Source: CAZNNH01 sp964574335 (GTDB lineage: Bacteria; Acidobacteriota; Vicinamibacteria; Fen-336). Taken from it: a stretch of DNA of 64,000 nt. The translations under genes were made by a program, and so were the position numbers. Below are positions 9,081-17,059 of the stretch, piece after piece. Under the pieces are notes generated by a model. The model saw nothing but the letters and a program-made list of their open reading frames with translations. It was not told the DNA's origin and did no database searches. The DNA lies in the NCBI GenBank assembly GCA_964574335.1, contig CAZNNH010000005.1, positions 29,637 to 93,636 of the forward strand, read 5' to 3'. Position 1 is the first letter of the stretch; each line of letters begins with the position of its first letter.

Positions 9081-10564
9081 CCGCCCCGGCCGCCGGCGAG
9101 GACCGGGTGTGCCGGGTCGACTTCGAGTTCCGGCGCGAGCTGGCCAAGAAGGTGGAGGGGAACCTGGCCAGCTTCTGCTACCAGTGCGGCGCCTGCGTGG
9201 GCGACTGCCCGGCGGCCACCTACTCGGACGCCTTCAATCCCCGCGAGCTGATGCTGAAGGTCCTGTATGGGGTGGCCGACGAGCTGCTCACGCCCGACTC
9301 GGTGCTGTGGCTGTGCACCAACTGCTACAACTGCCACGAGCGCTGCCCCCAGGAGGTCAAGCCGGTCGAGGTGATCATCTCGCTCAAGAACATGCTGGCC
9401 GACCGGGGGATCTATCCGGTGGCGGCGGAGAGGATCATCAAGACCTTCGAGACCACCGGCCGCACCACGCCCGGCGGTCCGGCGGTGGATCGCCAGCGGG
9501 CGGCGCTGGGGCTGCCGCCCCTGAAGCCGGTGCCGATGGAGGAGATCCAGCCGCTGTTGCGCCCCGACGAGGTGGGCGGTGGGGTCCCCTCGGTGGTCCA
9601 GCCCGTCTCCCAGCCGGAGGCGAAGGCCCCGTCCGGCCAGGGCCGCAAGCGCTTCGCGTTCTTCCCGGGATGCCTGATCCCGGCCCGCCACCCGGCCATG
9701 GAGCTGGCGATCCGCAAGACCCTCGACACGCTGGGGGTGGAGGTGGTGGACTTGGAGGGCGCCTCCTGCTGCCCGGACCCCATCTACTTCAAGTCCAAGG
9801 ACAAGATCTCCTGGCTCTCGGTGGCCGCCCGCAACCTGACCCTGGCCGAAGAGCACGGGCTCGACGTCTTCACCAACTGCTCGGGGTGCACCGCCACCCT
9901 CTCGGAGACCCGACACCTGCTGGAGGATCAGGCGCTCCGAGGTCGTGTCAATGGTCGGCTGCAGAGGATCGGCCGGCGCTACCTCGGGAGCGCGCGGGTC
10001 CGGCACGTTGCGGCGCTGCTCAGGGACGAGGTCGGCTACGAGGCGATCCGTCGATCGGTGGTGCGGCCGCTGACCGGCCTCAAGGTGGCCATCCACTACG
10101 GATGCCACCTGCTCAAGCCCAGCCGGGTGATGCAGGTCGACGACCCGAACCACCCGGAGGTCCTGGAGCGGCTGGTGGAGGCGATCGGAGCCGAGCCGGT
10201 CCGACACCGCAACTGGTACCTCTGCTGCGGCAAGGCCTGCCAGGACGAGGATGTCCCCGCCAACATGATGCGCGACCTCCTCGGTGCGGTTCGCGAGGAG
10301 CGGGCGGAGCTGCTGTGCCTGATCTGCCCCACCTGTTTCGGGCAGTTCGACCACGGCCAGGCCAAGGTCGCCAAGCGCTTCGAAGAGGACTTCCACACCC
10401 CGGCCATCTACTACCTGCAGCTGCTCGCGTTTGCCCAGGGGGTCCCCTACGACCAGCTCGGTCTCGACCGCCAGCGCTTCAAGCCGGACTGCCTGCGACG
10501 CTTCGAGACGGGCCCCGCCCCGAGCCCGGATAGGGATCCGGCCGTGCAATCCGGCCGGGTTTGA
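9077..10564 (+). CDS. hdrCB: HdrC-HdrB fusion (two-CCG-domain iron-sulfur oxidoreductase), copy 2
   Basis: This 495-residue protein begins at GTG 9077, overlapping the zinc-ribbon stop; an upstream extension in frame overlaps that gene and is unlikely. Two ferredoxin motifs (CYQCGACVGDCP about 36, CTNCYNCHERCP about 80) form the HdrC part. A Pro-rich linker (about residues 133-190) leads to two HdrB CCG domains: FFPGC...SCCPDP...CSGC and HYGC...LCCGKAC...CPTC. All cluster ligands are present. It is longer than copy 1 because of the linker and the insert between the CCG domains. It is the last gene of the Kor-Hdr operon and the presumed acceptor site for HdrA-MvhD. Confidence 0.9.
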   Translation: MTAPAAGEDRVCRVDFEFRRELAKKVEGNLASFCYQCGACVGDCPAATYSDAFNPRELMLKVLYGVADELLTPDSVLWLCTNCYNCHERCPQEVKPVEVIISLKNMLADRGIYPVAAERIIKTFETTGRTTPGGPAVDRQRAALGLPPLKPVPMEEIQPLLRPDEVGGGVPSVVQPVSQPEAKAPSGQGRKRFAFFPGCLIPARHPAMELAIRKTLDTLGVEVVDLEGASCCPDPIYFKSKDKISWLSVAARNLTLAEEHGLDVFTNCSGCTATLSETRHLLEDQALRGRVNGRLQRIGRRYLGSARVRHVAALLRDEVGYEAIRRSVVRPLTGLKVAIHYGCHLLKPSRVMQVDDPNHPEVLERLVEAIGAEPVRHRNWYLCCGKACQDEDVPANMMRDLLGAVREERAELLCLICPTCFGQFDHGQAKVAKRFEEDFHTPAIYYLQLLAFAQGVPYDQLGLDRQRFKPDCLRRFETGPAPSPDRDPAVQSGRV

Positions 10565-10616
10565 TCCAGAATCAGGCCAGCGAAACGCACCAGCCGGTAT
10601 CTCGGGAGGGCAGAAG

Positions 10617-12038
10617 ATGAAGGATCCTTGTCGTCTCCGTTGGCCTGTCGTGACGCTCTCGCTGCTGGCGCTTCTGGCGCTACCCGCCGATTCCGCCCTG
10701 GCCTCGGGCTTCCAGCTCGTGGAGCAGAGCGGCAGCGGTCTCGGCAACGCCTTCGCAGGCCAGGCCGCGGGCGTCAAGGACGCGAGCGCGGTCTTCTTCA
10801 ATCCGGCGGCCCTGACCAAGCTCGAAGGGGGACAGGTGGTGCTCGGGGGCAACGCCATCGGCATCTCCACCAAGTTCACGGACCAGGGCTCGACCGCACC
10901 CTACATCCCGGGTCTGCTGGCGTTCCCGGTGAGCGCAGGCGGGGATGGCGGTGACGCCGGGGGATGGACGCCGGTGCCGAACGCCTACTTCGCCTGGCAG
11001 CCGTCGCAGCGGGTGTGGGTGGGGCTCGGCGTCGACGTGCCGTTCGGCCTCAAGACCGAGTGGGAGAGCGGATGGGTGGGCCGCTTCCACGCCATCAAGT
11101 CCGACGTGAAGACCATCAACATCAACCCGACCGTGGCCGTGAAGGTCAGCGACCGGCTGTCGTTGGGCTTCGGCGCCGACTACCAGCGGCTGAGCGCGAC
11201 GCTCAGCCAGGCGGTGCCGTACGGCGGGCTCTCGTTCGTGGGCGCCGCCGCCGCCGCGGGACCGGCGGCCGCGGCGGGCATCGCCGCGCAGCTCGGCCCG
11301 GAAGGACTCTCCCGGGAAGGTGCGGTGAGCATCGAAGGCGAGCACTGGGCCTGGGGCTTCAACGGCGGCGTCTTCGTGGACCTGGAGTCGGTGCAGCTCG
11401 GCGTCAGCTACCGCTCGAAGATCAAGCACGAGCTGTCGGGCGACGCCAGCTTCGGCAACGCGCCGTCCTTTGCCGAGGCGGGCCCTCTCGGAGGGCTGGG
11501 CATGGCGCTGAACGCCCGATTCGCCGACGGCCCGGTGACCACCACCATCGAGCTCCCCGACACGCTGTCGGTGGCGGCCTCCTACGAAGGTGAGCGGGTG
11601 CAGCTGCTGGCCGACTGGACCTGGACCGGCTGGAGCACGTTGCAGGACCTGACCATCCTTCGGGAGGGTGGCGACGAGCTGAGCTCGGTTCCCCTGATCT
11701 TCCAGGACACCTGGCGGGTCGGCGTGGGCGCCAACATCGACCTGAACGACAAGTGGATGCTGCGTCTCGGCTCGGCCTACGACAAGGCGCCGGTGCAGGA
11801 CGAGTTCCGCACCCCGCGGCTGCCGGACCAGGACCGGGTGTGGGCCGCTGGCGGCGTCCAGTGGAAGATCACCGAGAAGAGCGCCCTCGACCTGGGCTAC
11901 GCGCACCTGTTCATCAAGGACGCGTCCAGTGACCTGGCCAACCAGGCAGACGCCGGTGCCCCGCCCAAGGGTGACCTGGTGGGGACGTACAACGCGAACG
12001 TGAACATCGTCAGCCTGCAGCTGAGCTTCGGTTTCTAG
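10617..12038 (+). CDS. FadL/OmpP1-type outer-membrane transporter
   Basis: This 473-residue protein has a Sec signal peptide (hydrophobic core LSLLALLALPADSALA, cleavage before Ser-Gly-Phe) and the FadL hallmark SGFQLVEQSGSGLGNAFAGQAAG at the mature N-terminus, then NPAAL. It ends in Phe (LQLSFGF), as outer-membrane beta-barrels do. FadL-family proteins let long-chain fatty acids or other hydrophobic compounds across the outer membrane. ATG 10617 is preceded by GGGAGGG. An earlier in-frame start overlaps hdrCB and would remove the signal peptide from the N-terminus. It is separated from the Hdr operon by 52 nt and seems unrelated to it. Confidence 0.92.
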   Translation: MKDPCRLRWPVVTLSLLALLALPADSALASGFQLVEQSGSGLGNAFAGQAAGVKDASAVFFNPAALTKLEGGQVVLGGNAIGISTKFTDQGSTAPYIPGLLAFPVSAGGDGGDAGGWTPVPNAYFAWQPSQRVWVGLGVDVPFGLKTEWESGWVGRFHAIKSDVKTININPTVAVKVSDRLSLGFGADYQRLSATLSQAVPYGGLSFVGAAAAAGPAAAAGIAAQLGPEGLSREGAVSIEGEHWAWGFNGGVFVDLESVQLGVSYRSKIKHELSGDASFGNAPSFAEAGPLGGLGMALNARFADGPVTTTIELPDTLSVAASYEGERVQLLADWTWTGWSTLQDLTILREGGDELSSVPLIFQDTWRVGVGANIDLNDKWMLRLGSAYDKAPVQDEFRTPRLPDQDRVWAAGGVQWKITEKSALDLGYAHLFIKDASSDLANQADAGAPPKGDLVGTYNANVNIVSLQLSFGF

Positions 12039-12053
12039 ACGGCGGGGTTCGGG

Positions 12054-12084
12054 TCCGGGGGATCGGGGGGCGGGAGCCCCCGGA
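12054..12084 (+). terminator. Possible hairpin terminator after the FadL gene
   Basis: TCCGGGGG (12054-12061) can pair with CCCCCGGA (12077-12084), with an inner alternative of G and C runs. It starts 15 nt after the FadL stop. There is no T-run, so intrinsic termination is uncertain. The remainder of the gap up to 12238 holds no recognised gene; a TATGAT box at 12153-12158 might serve the next gene. Confidence 0.4.
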
Positions 12085-12238
12085 TTGATAGCGGCGACCG
12101 AGCTCACTTCGGGCCCCTCGGGGGCACCATGGGGCATTTCGTAGGTATCGGGTATGATGTCGGGTCCGGTCCCGTCCCCGAGGGGCGGCGCCGTTGGCCT
12201 GGCGGGCCGACGGAGCCACCGCAGGGCGCCGCTTCTTC

Positions 12239-13447
12239 ATGGCCACGCTATACCGCTGTCCAATCTGCCACCACGAGGTCTCCGATCCCGACCGGGAGTG
12301 CCCGTACTGCCGTAGCCACCAGGTGCTGGCTGGAGCCAACCCGTCGCTGGTGCTGCTCGGCGTGGCCCTGGCGCTTCTGGCGCTGGGGGCCACGGCGGGC
12401 CTGCTGACGCGCTCTTTTCGGGAGAGCCGGGCGGCTCGCCGGCTGCTGCACCTGGAGGCGGCGGTGGCCCTCTCGGACTCAGGCGATCACGAGCGGGCGA
12501 TCGAGGAGTACCGTCGCGCCCTACACTATGGCCGGGAGGACAGGGAGGCTCGGCTCGGCCTGGCTCGGGAGCTCTACGACACCGGGAGCCTGTCCGAGGC
12601 CAGGAGCCACCTGATCGACCTGCTCCAGGCGGACCCGACCCACGCCGAGGTCAACTACCTGCTGGCCAAGATCGCCTCGGCTGAGGGGAGGCTGGACCAG
12701 GCGGTGGCGTACTACCGGACCGCCATCCACGGCCGCTGGCCCGAGGGGCTGAAGGTCAGCCCGCTGCAGGTCCGGTTCGAGCTGGTCCGGGTTCTCGAGA
12801 CCAAGGGTGATCAGCTTCAAGAGGTCTCTGAGCTGCTCGAGCTGCTCAAGGAGGCGCCCGAGGATCCGTCGGTGCGGTGGCGGATCGGACGCCTCTTGCT
12901 GGAGGCAGGCGCTCCCGAGAAGGCGGCCGCGACCTTCCAGGCCCTGGTCGAGTCGGGCCATGGCAGCCCGCGGGCCCACGAGGGGCTGGGCGAGGCCGAG
13001 TTCTCGCTGGGCCACTATCTCTCGGCGCGGACCGCATTCGGGCGGAGCCTGTCTCTCGATCCCCGGAACAGCCGGGCCCTCGACTGGCTGCGGTTGACCA
13101 ACCGGGTGGTGGAGCTGGATCCCACCTATCGAAAGGGTGGGACCCGAGAGCGCCGGCGCCGGTCCGAGGAGCTGCTGGACCGGGCCCGCCGCGAGCTCGA
13201 GCGCTGCGTGGACCTGCCCGAGGGTGCGGTGGGTCCGAAGGCGCCCTTGCCGGCCTCGGCGCAGAAGCTGGTGGATTCGGCGCTCGAGACGAAGGCTCGG
13301 CGGGTAGAGGCGGGCCGGAGCGAGGACTACGTGGAGGCGGACGTGTCGCTGGCCCAGGATCTCTGGCAGGCTCGGCTCCGGACCTGCCCCGAGATCCCTA
13401 TCGCCGACGAGCCGCTCCGCCACGTCCTGGAGAAGCTGGCGCAATGA
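12239..13447 (+). CDS. Zinc-ribbon, membrane-anchored TPR protein
   Basis: The 402-residue protein starts MATLYRCPICHHEVSDPDRECPYC, a double-CxxC zinc ribbon, then has one transmembrane helix (LVLLGVALALLALGATAGLLT, about residues 37-57) and a series of tetratricopeptide repeats (about 70-320) facing the periplasm or cytosol. ATG 12239 is chosen because the zinc ribbon begins there; an upstream in-frame ATG gives no conserved residues. TPR regions bind partner proteins. The stop overlaps the start of the CLC channel gene by 4 nt, so the two are co-translated, but no functional link is evident. Confidence 0.75.
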   Translation: MATLYRCPICHHEVSDPDRECPYCRSHQVLAGANPSLVLLGVALALLALGATAGLLTRSFRESRAARRLLHLEAAVALSDSGDHERAIEEYRRALHYGREDREARLGLARELYDTGSLSEARSHLIDLLQADPTHAEVNYLLAKIASAEGRLDQAVAYYRTAIHGRWPEGLKVSPLQVRFELVRVLETKGDQLQEVSELLELLKEAPEDPSVRWRIGRLLLEAGAPEKAAATFQALVESGHGSPRAHEGLGEAEFSLGHYLSARTAFGRSLSLDPRNSRALDWLRLTNRVVELDPTYRKGGTRERRRRSEELLDRARRELERCVDLPEGAVGPKAPLPASAQKLVDSALETKARRVEAGRSEDYVEADVSLAQDLWQARLRTCPEIPIADEPLRHVLEKLAQ

Positions 13448-15222
13448 GGGTGTCACCACCGCTTCGGTCGGCGTTCGTCGGTCTCGGCCGGCTGGGCGAG
13501 CGTGTCCGTCACGGCCCGGGCATGACCGCCGGACAGCGGTTGCTGCTGCTCTCGATCCTGATCGGCATCTTCGCGGGGCTCTTGGTCGTCTGCTTCCACG
13601 TGGCCATCGAGCTGCTGAGCTGGAACACCGTGGGCGCCCTGGGAGAGCACCGAACCCTCTGGGCGCTGCTCTGGCCGTCGCTGGGGGCGGGCGTCTCCTT
13701 CGCGCTGGTGACTCTGTTCTTCCCGGCTGCCAGAGGCAGCGGCGTCAACAACACCAAGGCCGCCCTCTACGTCTCGGACGGGTACCTACCCGCGCGCAGC
13801 GTGCCGGGGAAGTTCCTGGCCTGCACGCTGTCGATCGGCACCGGCAATCCGATGGGGCCGGAGGATCCAGCCCTACAGATGGGAGCCGGGATCGCCTCTC
13901 TCTTGGGGAGGCTGTTCCATCTCCCTCGCAGCAGCATGAAGATGGTGGCACCTACCGGGGCGGCGGCGGGCATCGCCGCCGCCTTCAACACGCCGATCAC
14001 CGGGGTGCTGTTCGTGATGGAGGAGGTGGTCGCCTCCTGGAGCGCCGGGGTGCTGGGCTCGATCGTGCTCTCGGCGGTCTCGGCGGTGGTGGTGACGCGC
14101 TTCTTCCTCGGTGACGCTCACCTCTTCCAGGTGCCGGCGTTCCGGCTCACCCATCCGAGCGAGCTGATCATCTATGCGCTCACCGGGGTGGTCGGGGGCT
14201 TCCTCTCCGCCTGGTTCATCCGCCACGTCACCGCTGCCCGGGCGCGGCTGGTCGCGCTGGGGCCGGCGACGCGCTTCGTGCTGCCGGTGGCGGCGGGCCT
14301 GCTGGTCGGCCTGGTGGGACTGTGGGCGCCCGAGGTGCTGGGTAGCGGCTACGGGGTGATCGACGACGCCCTGCACGACGGCTTTGCCTGGAAGCTGCTG
14401 CTCCTCTTCGCGCTGCTCAAGATGCTCATCACGTCGTTCTCGTTCTGCGTCGGCACCCCCGGCGGGATGTTCGCTCCGGCCCTCTTCATCGGCGCCATGC
14501 TCGGCGGAGGCATCGGCGGGCTGGCCCACCTCTACTGGCCGTTGCCCACCAGCTCGGCCAGCGCCTACGTCCTGGTGGGCATCGGGACCTTCTTCGCCGG
14601 GGTGTTCCGGGCCCCGATGACGTCCATCTTCATGGTGTTCGAGGTGAGCGGAAGCTACGCGATCATCGTGCCGGTGATGATCGCCAACACCATCGCCTAC
14701 CTGGTCTCGCGCCGCACCCAGCACGACTCGCTGTTTCACATCGTGGCCCGCCAGGATGGGCTGGACCTCCCTTCGGTGGATGAGCAGCGGGAGGCGCCGC
14801 TGCTCTGTGTGGAGGACGCCATGTACCCGGAGCCGCGCCGCCTCCTCTACCAGGGGCTCACGGTGGCGAAGGCGCTCGAGGAGCTACGTCGTCGGGGCGA
14901 CGAGCTGGGGCTGGTGGCGTCGGCGCCGGGGCAGTGGGTGGCGGTGGAGCGCTCCGGGCTCGAAAGCGACGCCGGGCAGAGAGCCGAGGGCCAGACGCTG
15001 CTCCAGCACGTGCGGGGCCCCGTGGTTCCCAGCATCTACCCGGACATGACCCTCGATGCCGCGATGAGGCTCCTGAGCCCGGCGGAGATCGTGGCGGTGA
15101 CCAGCCGCGTCAACCCGAGGTGGTTGCTCGGAACCTTGACGGTGAAGGATGTCCTGAGCGGCTATGGGATCGGAACTGGGGCCGGGGCCGGCGGACCGTC
15201 GACGCCGCCTGAGCCAAGATGA
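13444..15222 (+). CDS. clcA: CLC-family chloride channel or transporter with C-terminal CBS pair
   Basis: This 592-residue membrane protein shows the CLC selectivity motifs: GSGVNNTKAAL (from GSGxP), GNPMGPEDP (from GxxxGxEGP, keeping the gating glutamate) and GGMFAPALF (from GxFxP). About ten hydrophobic segments span residues 25-430. The C-terminal part (about 455-580) looks like a CBS-domain pair that senses nucleotides or ionic state (VEDAMYPEP...TVAKALEELRRRG; TLDAAMRLLSPAEI...VNPRWLLGTLTVKDVL). The second selectivity motif is divergent, so whether it is a Cl-/H+ exchanger or a channel is open. ATG 13444 overlaps the previous stop. Confidence 0.92.
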   Translation: MRVSPPLRSAFVGLGRLGERVRHGPGMTAGQRLLLLSILIGIFAGLLVVCFHVAIELLSWNTVGALGEHRTLWALLWPSLGAGVSFALVTLFFPAARGSGVNNTKAALYVSDGYLPARSVPGKFLACTLSIGTGNPMGPEDPALQMGAGIASLLGRLFHLPRSSMKMVAPTGAAAGIAAAFNTPITGVLFVMEEVVASWSAGVLGSIVLSAVSAVVVTRFFLGDAHLFQVPAFRLTHPSELIIYALTGVVGGFLSAWFIRHVTAARARLVALGPATRFVLPVAAGLLVGLVGLWAPEVLGSGYGVIDDALHDGFAWKLLLLFALLKMLITSFSFCVGTPGGMFAPALFIGAMLGGGIGGLAHLYWPLPTSSASAYVLVGIGTFFAGVFRAPMTSIFMVFEVSGSYAIIVPVMIANTIAYLVSRRTQHDSLFHIVARQDGLDLPSVDEQREAPLLCVEDAMYPEPRRLLYQGLTVAKALEELRRRGDELGLVASAPGQWVAVERSGLESDAGQRAEGQTLLQHVRGPVVPSIYPDMTLDAAMRLLSPAEIVAVTSRVNPRWLLGTLTVKDVLSGYGIGTGAGAGGPSTPPEPR

Positions 15223-15369
15223 GCCCCCAGCCTCGCCCTCACTGAGGGGACGAAGCCGGGATCGGCGGCACCGCCACACCCAGCGCCGCGCGGACCGTGT
15301 CGCGGGCCACGATCAGCTCCTGGTTGGGGGAGATCAGGACCGAGCCTTCCGGAACTCCATGGTCCAGGT
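15223..15369. other. Gap with an open, coding-like frame of unknown nature
   Basis: Between clcA and the DUF3014 gene the minus strand is open in one frame (15239 to about 15374) and reads VPEGSVLISPNQELIVARD and on to a TGA at 15239. Composition looks like protein coding and it directly follows the DUF3014 stop, but no clear start codon or SD is present. It may be the tail of a decayed gene or a very short ORF. Function unknown. Confidence 0.25.
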
Positions 15370-16341
15370 CTAGGAGCCTTCTGGGGCAGCCGCGACCGGC
15401 CTCCCCTCGGCTGGCTCCGTGGCGGCCGTCGCCTTCGCGGCCGGCGAGGACTTCGACTCCAGGGCCGCCAGGATCTCTCGTAGCTTGCCCTGGACGAGGC
15501 GCACGTTGCGCGGTCCCATCCTCAGCAGCTGCTTCTCGGCGGCAGAGAGGCCCTCCAGCTTGGGATCGGCGAAGCGGTAGGTGAGCACCGCCGGGACCAG
15601 GGCCACCTCGCCCTCGAGGACCGGGACCGCGAGCATTCGAGCGGCGGCGCGCTCGAAGGTCTCCCGGAAGCGACCGCCCGGGTAGCCGAGCTCGCGGTAG
15701 GCGGCGACCAGCAACGGCTCGACCTGGACGAAGAGCCGTGCTGCAGCCGCAGCATCGATCGAGGAGACCACCGTGGCCACACCGTCGTAGCGCTCGTAGG
15801 ATCGGGGGTCGATGACGTAGGCATGGGCCCCCCCGGCCGCCCGGAAGCGGCCGCTCGGGGCCAGGAACGGCAGGTGCCGGGCCGGGGTCTCGCCAGCGGC
15901 GACGTTGTCGACGGCGGCCACGAAGCGTCGGGCCAGGTCCTGATTCGCCAACCATGCCGCCAGCTCGGGTCGGGTCGAGAGCTTGCCGGCCAGCTCGCGC
16001 AGGAGCTGATCGCTCTGGTCCAGCGGGGGCAGGGCCAGCGGCTCCGGGGTCGGCTCCGGCGTCGGGCTCGCCGAGGGCTGGGCCGGGGCGGTGCTGGCGG
16101 TGGGGATGGGGGTCTCGGCGAGCTTCTCGGTGGCTCCCCGTCGCAGCACCAGGAACAGGATCACCGCCGCCAGGACCACGACCACGGCCAGGCCGGCGGC
16201 CAGCAAGCCGAAGGGGAACCCCGACTGCGGCTCGTCGGTCGCCTCGTCCGGCGACGGGGAGTCCTCTCCGGGCAGTCCCCCGAGCTCGTACTCGTCCCGG
16301 TCGGCTGAGACCAGGTCTTCTTCTTCGTCGCTATCGGTCAT
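15370..16341 (-). CDS. DUF3014 family membrane-anchored protein
   Basis: A 323-residue protein with an acidic N-terminus (residues 1-40), one transmembrane helix (FGLLAAGLAVVVVLAAVILF, about 43-65), a Pro/Thr-rich periplasmic linker, and a conserved domain beginning LPPLDQSDQLLRELAGKLS, with FVAAVDNVAAGETPARHLPFL and YVIDPRSYERYDGV. These are typical of DUF3014, a family of unknown function in Gram-negative bacteria. It lies downstream of the BMC protein with a 53-nt gap and on the same strand, so it may share that transcript. The Ala/Pro-rich C-terminus varies in this family. Confidence 0.85.
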   Translation of the reverse strand: MTDSDEEEDLVSADRDEYELGGLPGEDSPSPDEATDEPQSGFPFGLLAAGLAVVVVLAAVILFLVLRRGATEKLAETPIPTASTAPAQPSASPTPEPTPEPLALPPLDQSDQLLRELAGKLSTRPELAAWLANQDLARRFVAAVDNVAAGETPARHLPFLAPSGRFRAAGGAHAYVIDPRSYERYDGVATVVSSIDAAAAARLFVQVEPLLVAAYRELGYPGGRFRETFERAAARMLAVPVLEGEVALVPAVLTYRFADPKLEGLSAAEKQLLRMGPRNVRLVQGKLREILAALESKSSPAAKATAATEPAEGRPVAAAPEGS

Positions 16342-16394
16342 GGCCCACCCCTCAACAGGCGCCCGCGTTGGCTCCGCGGCCGGACACGTCCATT

Positions 16395-17036
16395 CTAGGT
16401 CCGGGCTGGCGATTCCAGGGTGCGGCCGGTCAGGTTCTCGAGGCCGCGCAGGGCGGCGTCCCGGGCGGCGTCGATCGCGGCTTCGGATCCGGAGAGGTAC
16501 AGGCGGCCGAAGGCGCCGAAGAGCGAGGCGTCGATGAGCTTGACTCGCGCCGCCTTGAGCGCCTCGTTGGCGGCGAAGGCCACGTAGCCGGCCGGCTCCG
16601 TCTCGAGGATGAACAGCGACTCGCCGGCAATGAGCATGTCCCCGTAGCGCATCCTGTTGATGAGCTGGGCGTGGTAGGGCTCCACCGCCCGGATCACCTG
16701 GTCCGAGACGGCTCGCGGCGCCAGGCGCCCCTCCTCCGCGATGCCGAGGTGGGCGAGGATGGCCTGGCCGGCCAGCCGCACCTGTCCCTGGTCGTGGTGG
16801 TGGACCTCGAGCATTCCGAAGGCCCGCTCGACCACCATGATTCCCGGCGTCACCTGGGTCTGCTTCAGGGCCACGTCCGTGATGCGGTTGATGATCAGCC
16901 CCGGGGCGGTCTCGACGAAGATCGAGGCGACGCCGGCAACCGGCAGGAACCCGCGTGCCGTGGTGCCGATGAAGGCGGCCAGTTGGGGCTGGAGGTTGTC
17001 CAGGAAGACGTAGGTCCGCAGCGTCACGGACGGCAC
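16395..17036 (-). CDS. Tandem-BMC-domain (BMC-T) shell protein, orphan
   Basis: The 213-residue protein contains two homologous halves. Half one has SIFVETAPG...TDVALKQTQV and ERAFGMLEVHHHDQ; half two has SLFILETEPAGYVAFAANEALKAARVKLID and FGAFGRLYLSGSEAAID. The second is a standard BMC (Pfam BMC) pattern, so the protein should form pseudohexameric trimers like BMC-T tiles of bacterial microcompartment shells. No other shell gene, encapsulated enzyme or pentameric vertex gene is in the window, so it is either a satellite shell gene or used for another assembly. The start is GTG 17036, 4 nt after a GGGGGGAG SD; a second GTG lies at 17027. It is 23 nt after the beta-lactamase-like gene. Confidence 0.78.
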   Translation of the reverse strand: MPSVTLRTYVFLDNLQPQLAAFIGTTARGFLPVAGVASIFVETAPGLIINRITDVALKQTQVTPGIMVVERAFGMLEVHHHDQGQVRLAGQAILAHLGIAEEGRLAPRAVSDQVIRAVEPYHAQLINRMRYGDMLIAGESLFILETEPAGYVAFAANEALKAARVKLIDASLFGAFGRLYLSGSEAAIDAARDAALRGLENLTGRTLESPART

Positions 17037-17059
17037 GTCGCTCCCCCCGGGCGCGGCCA

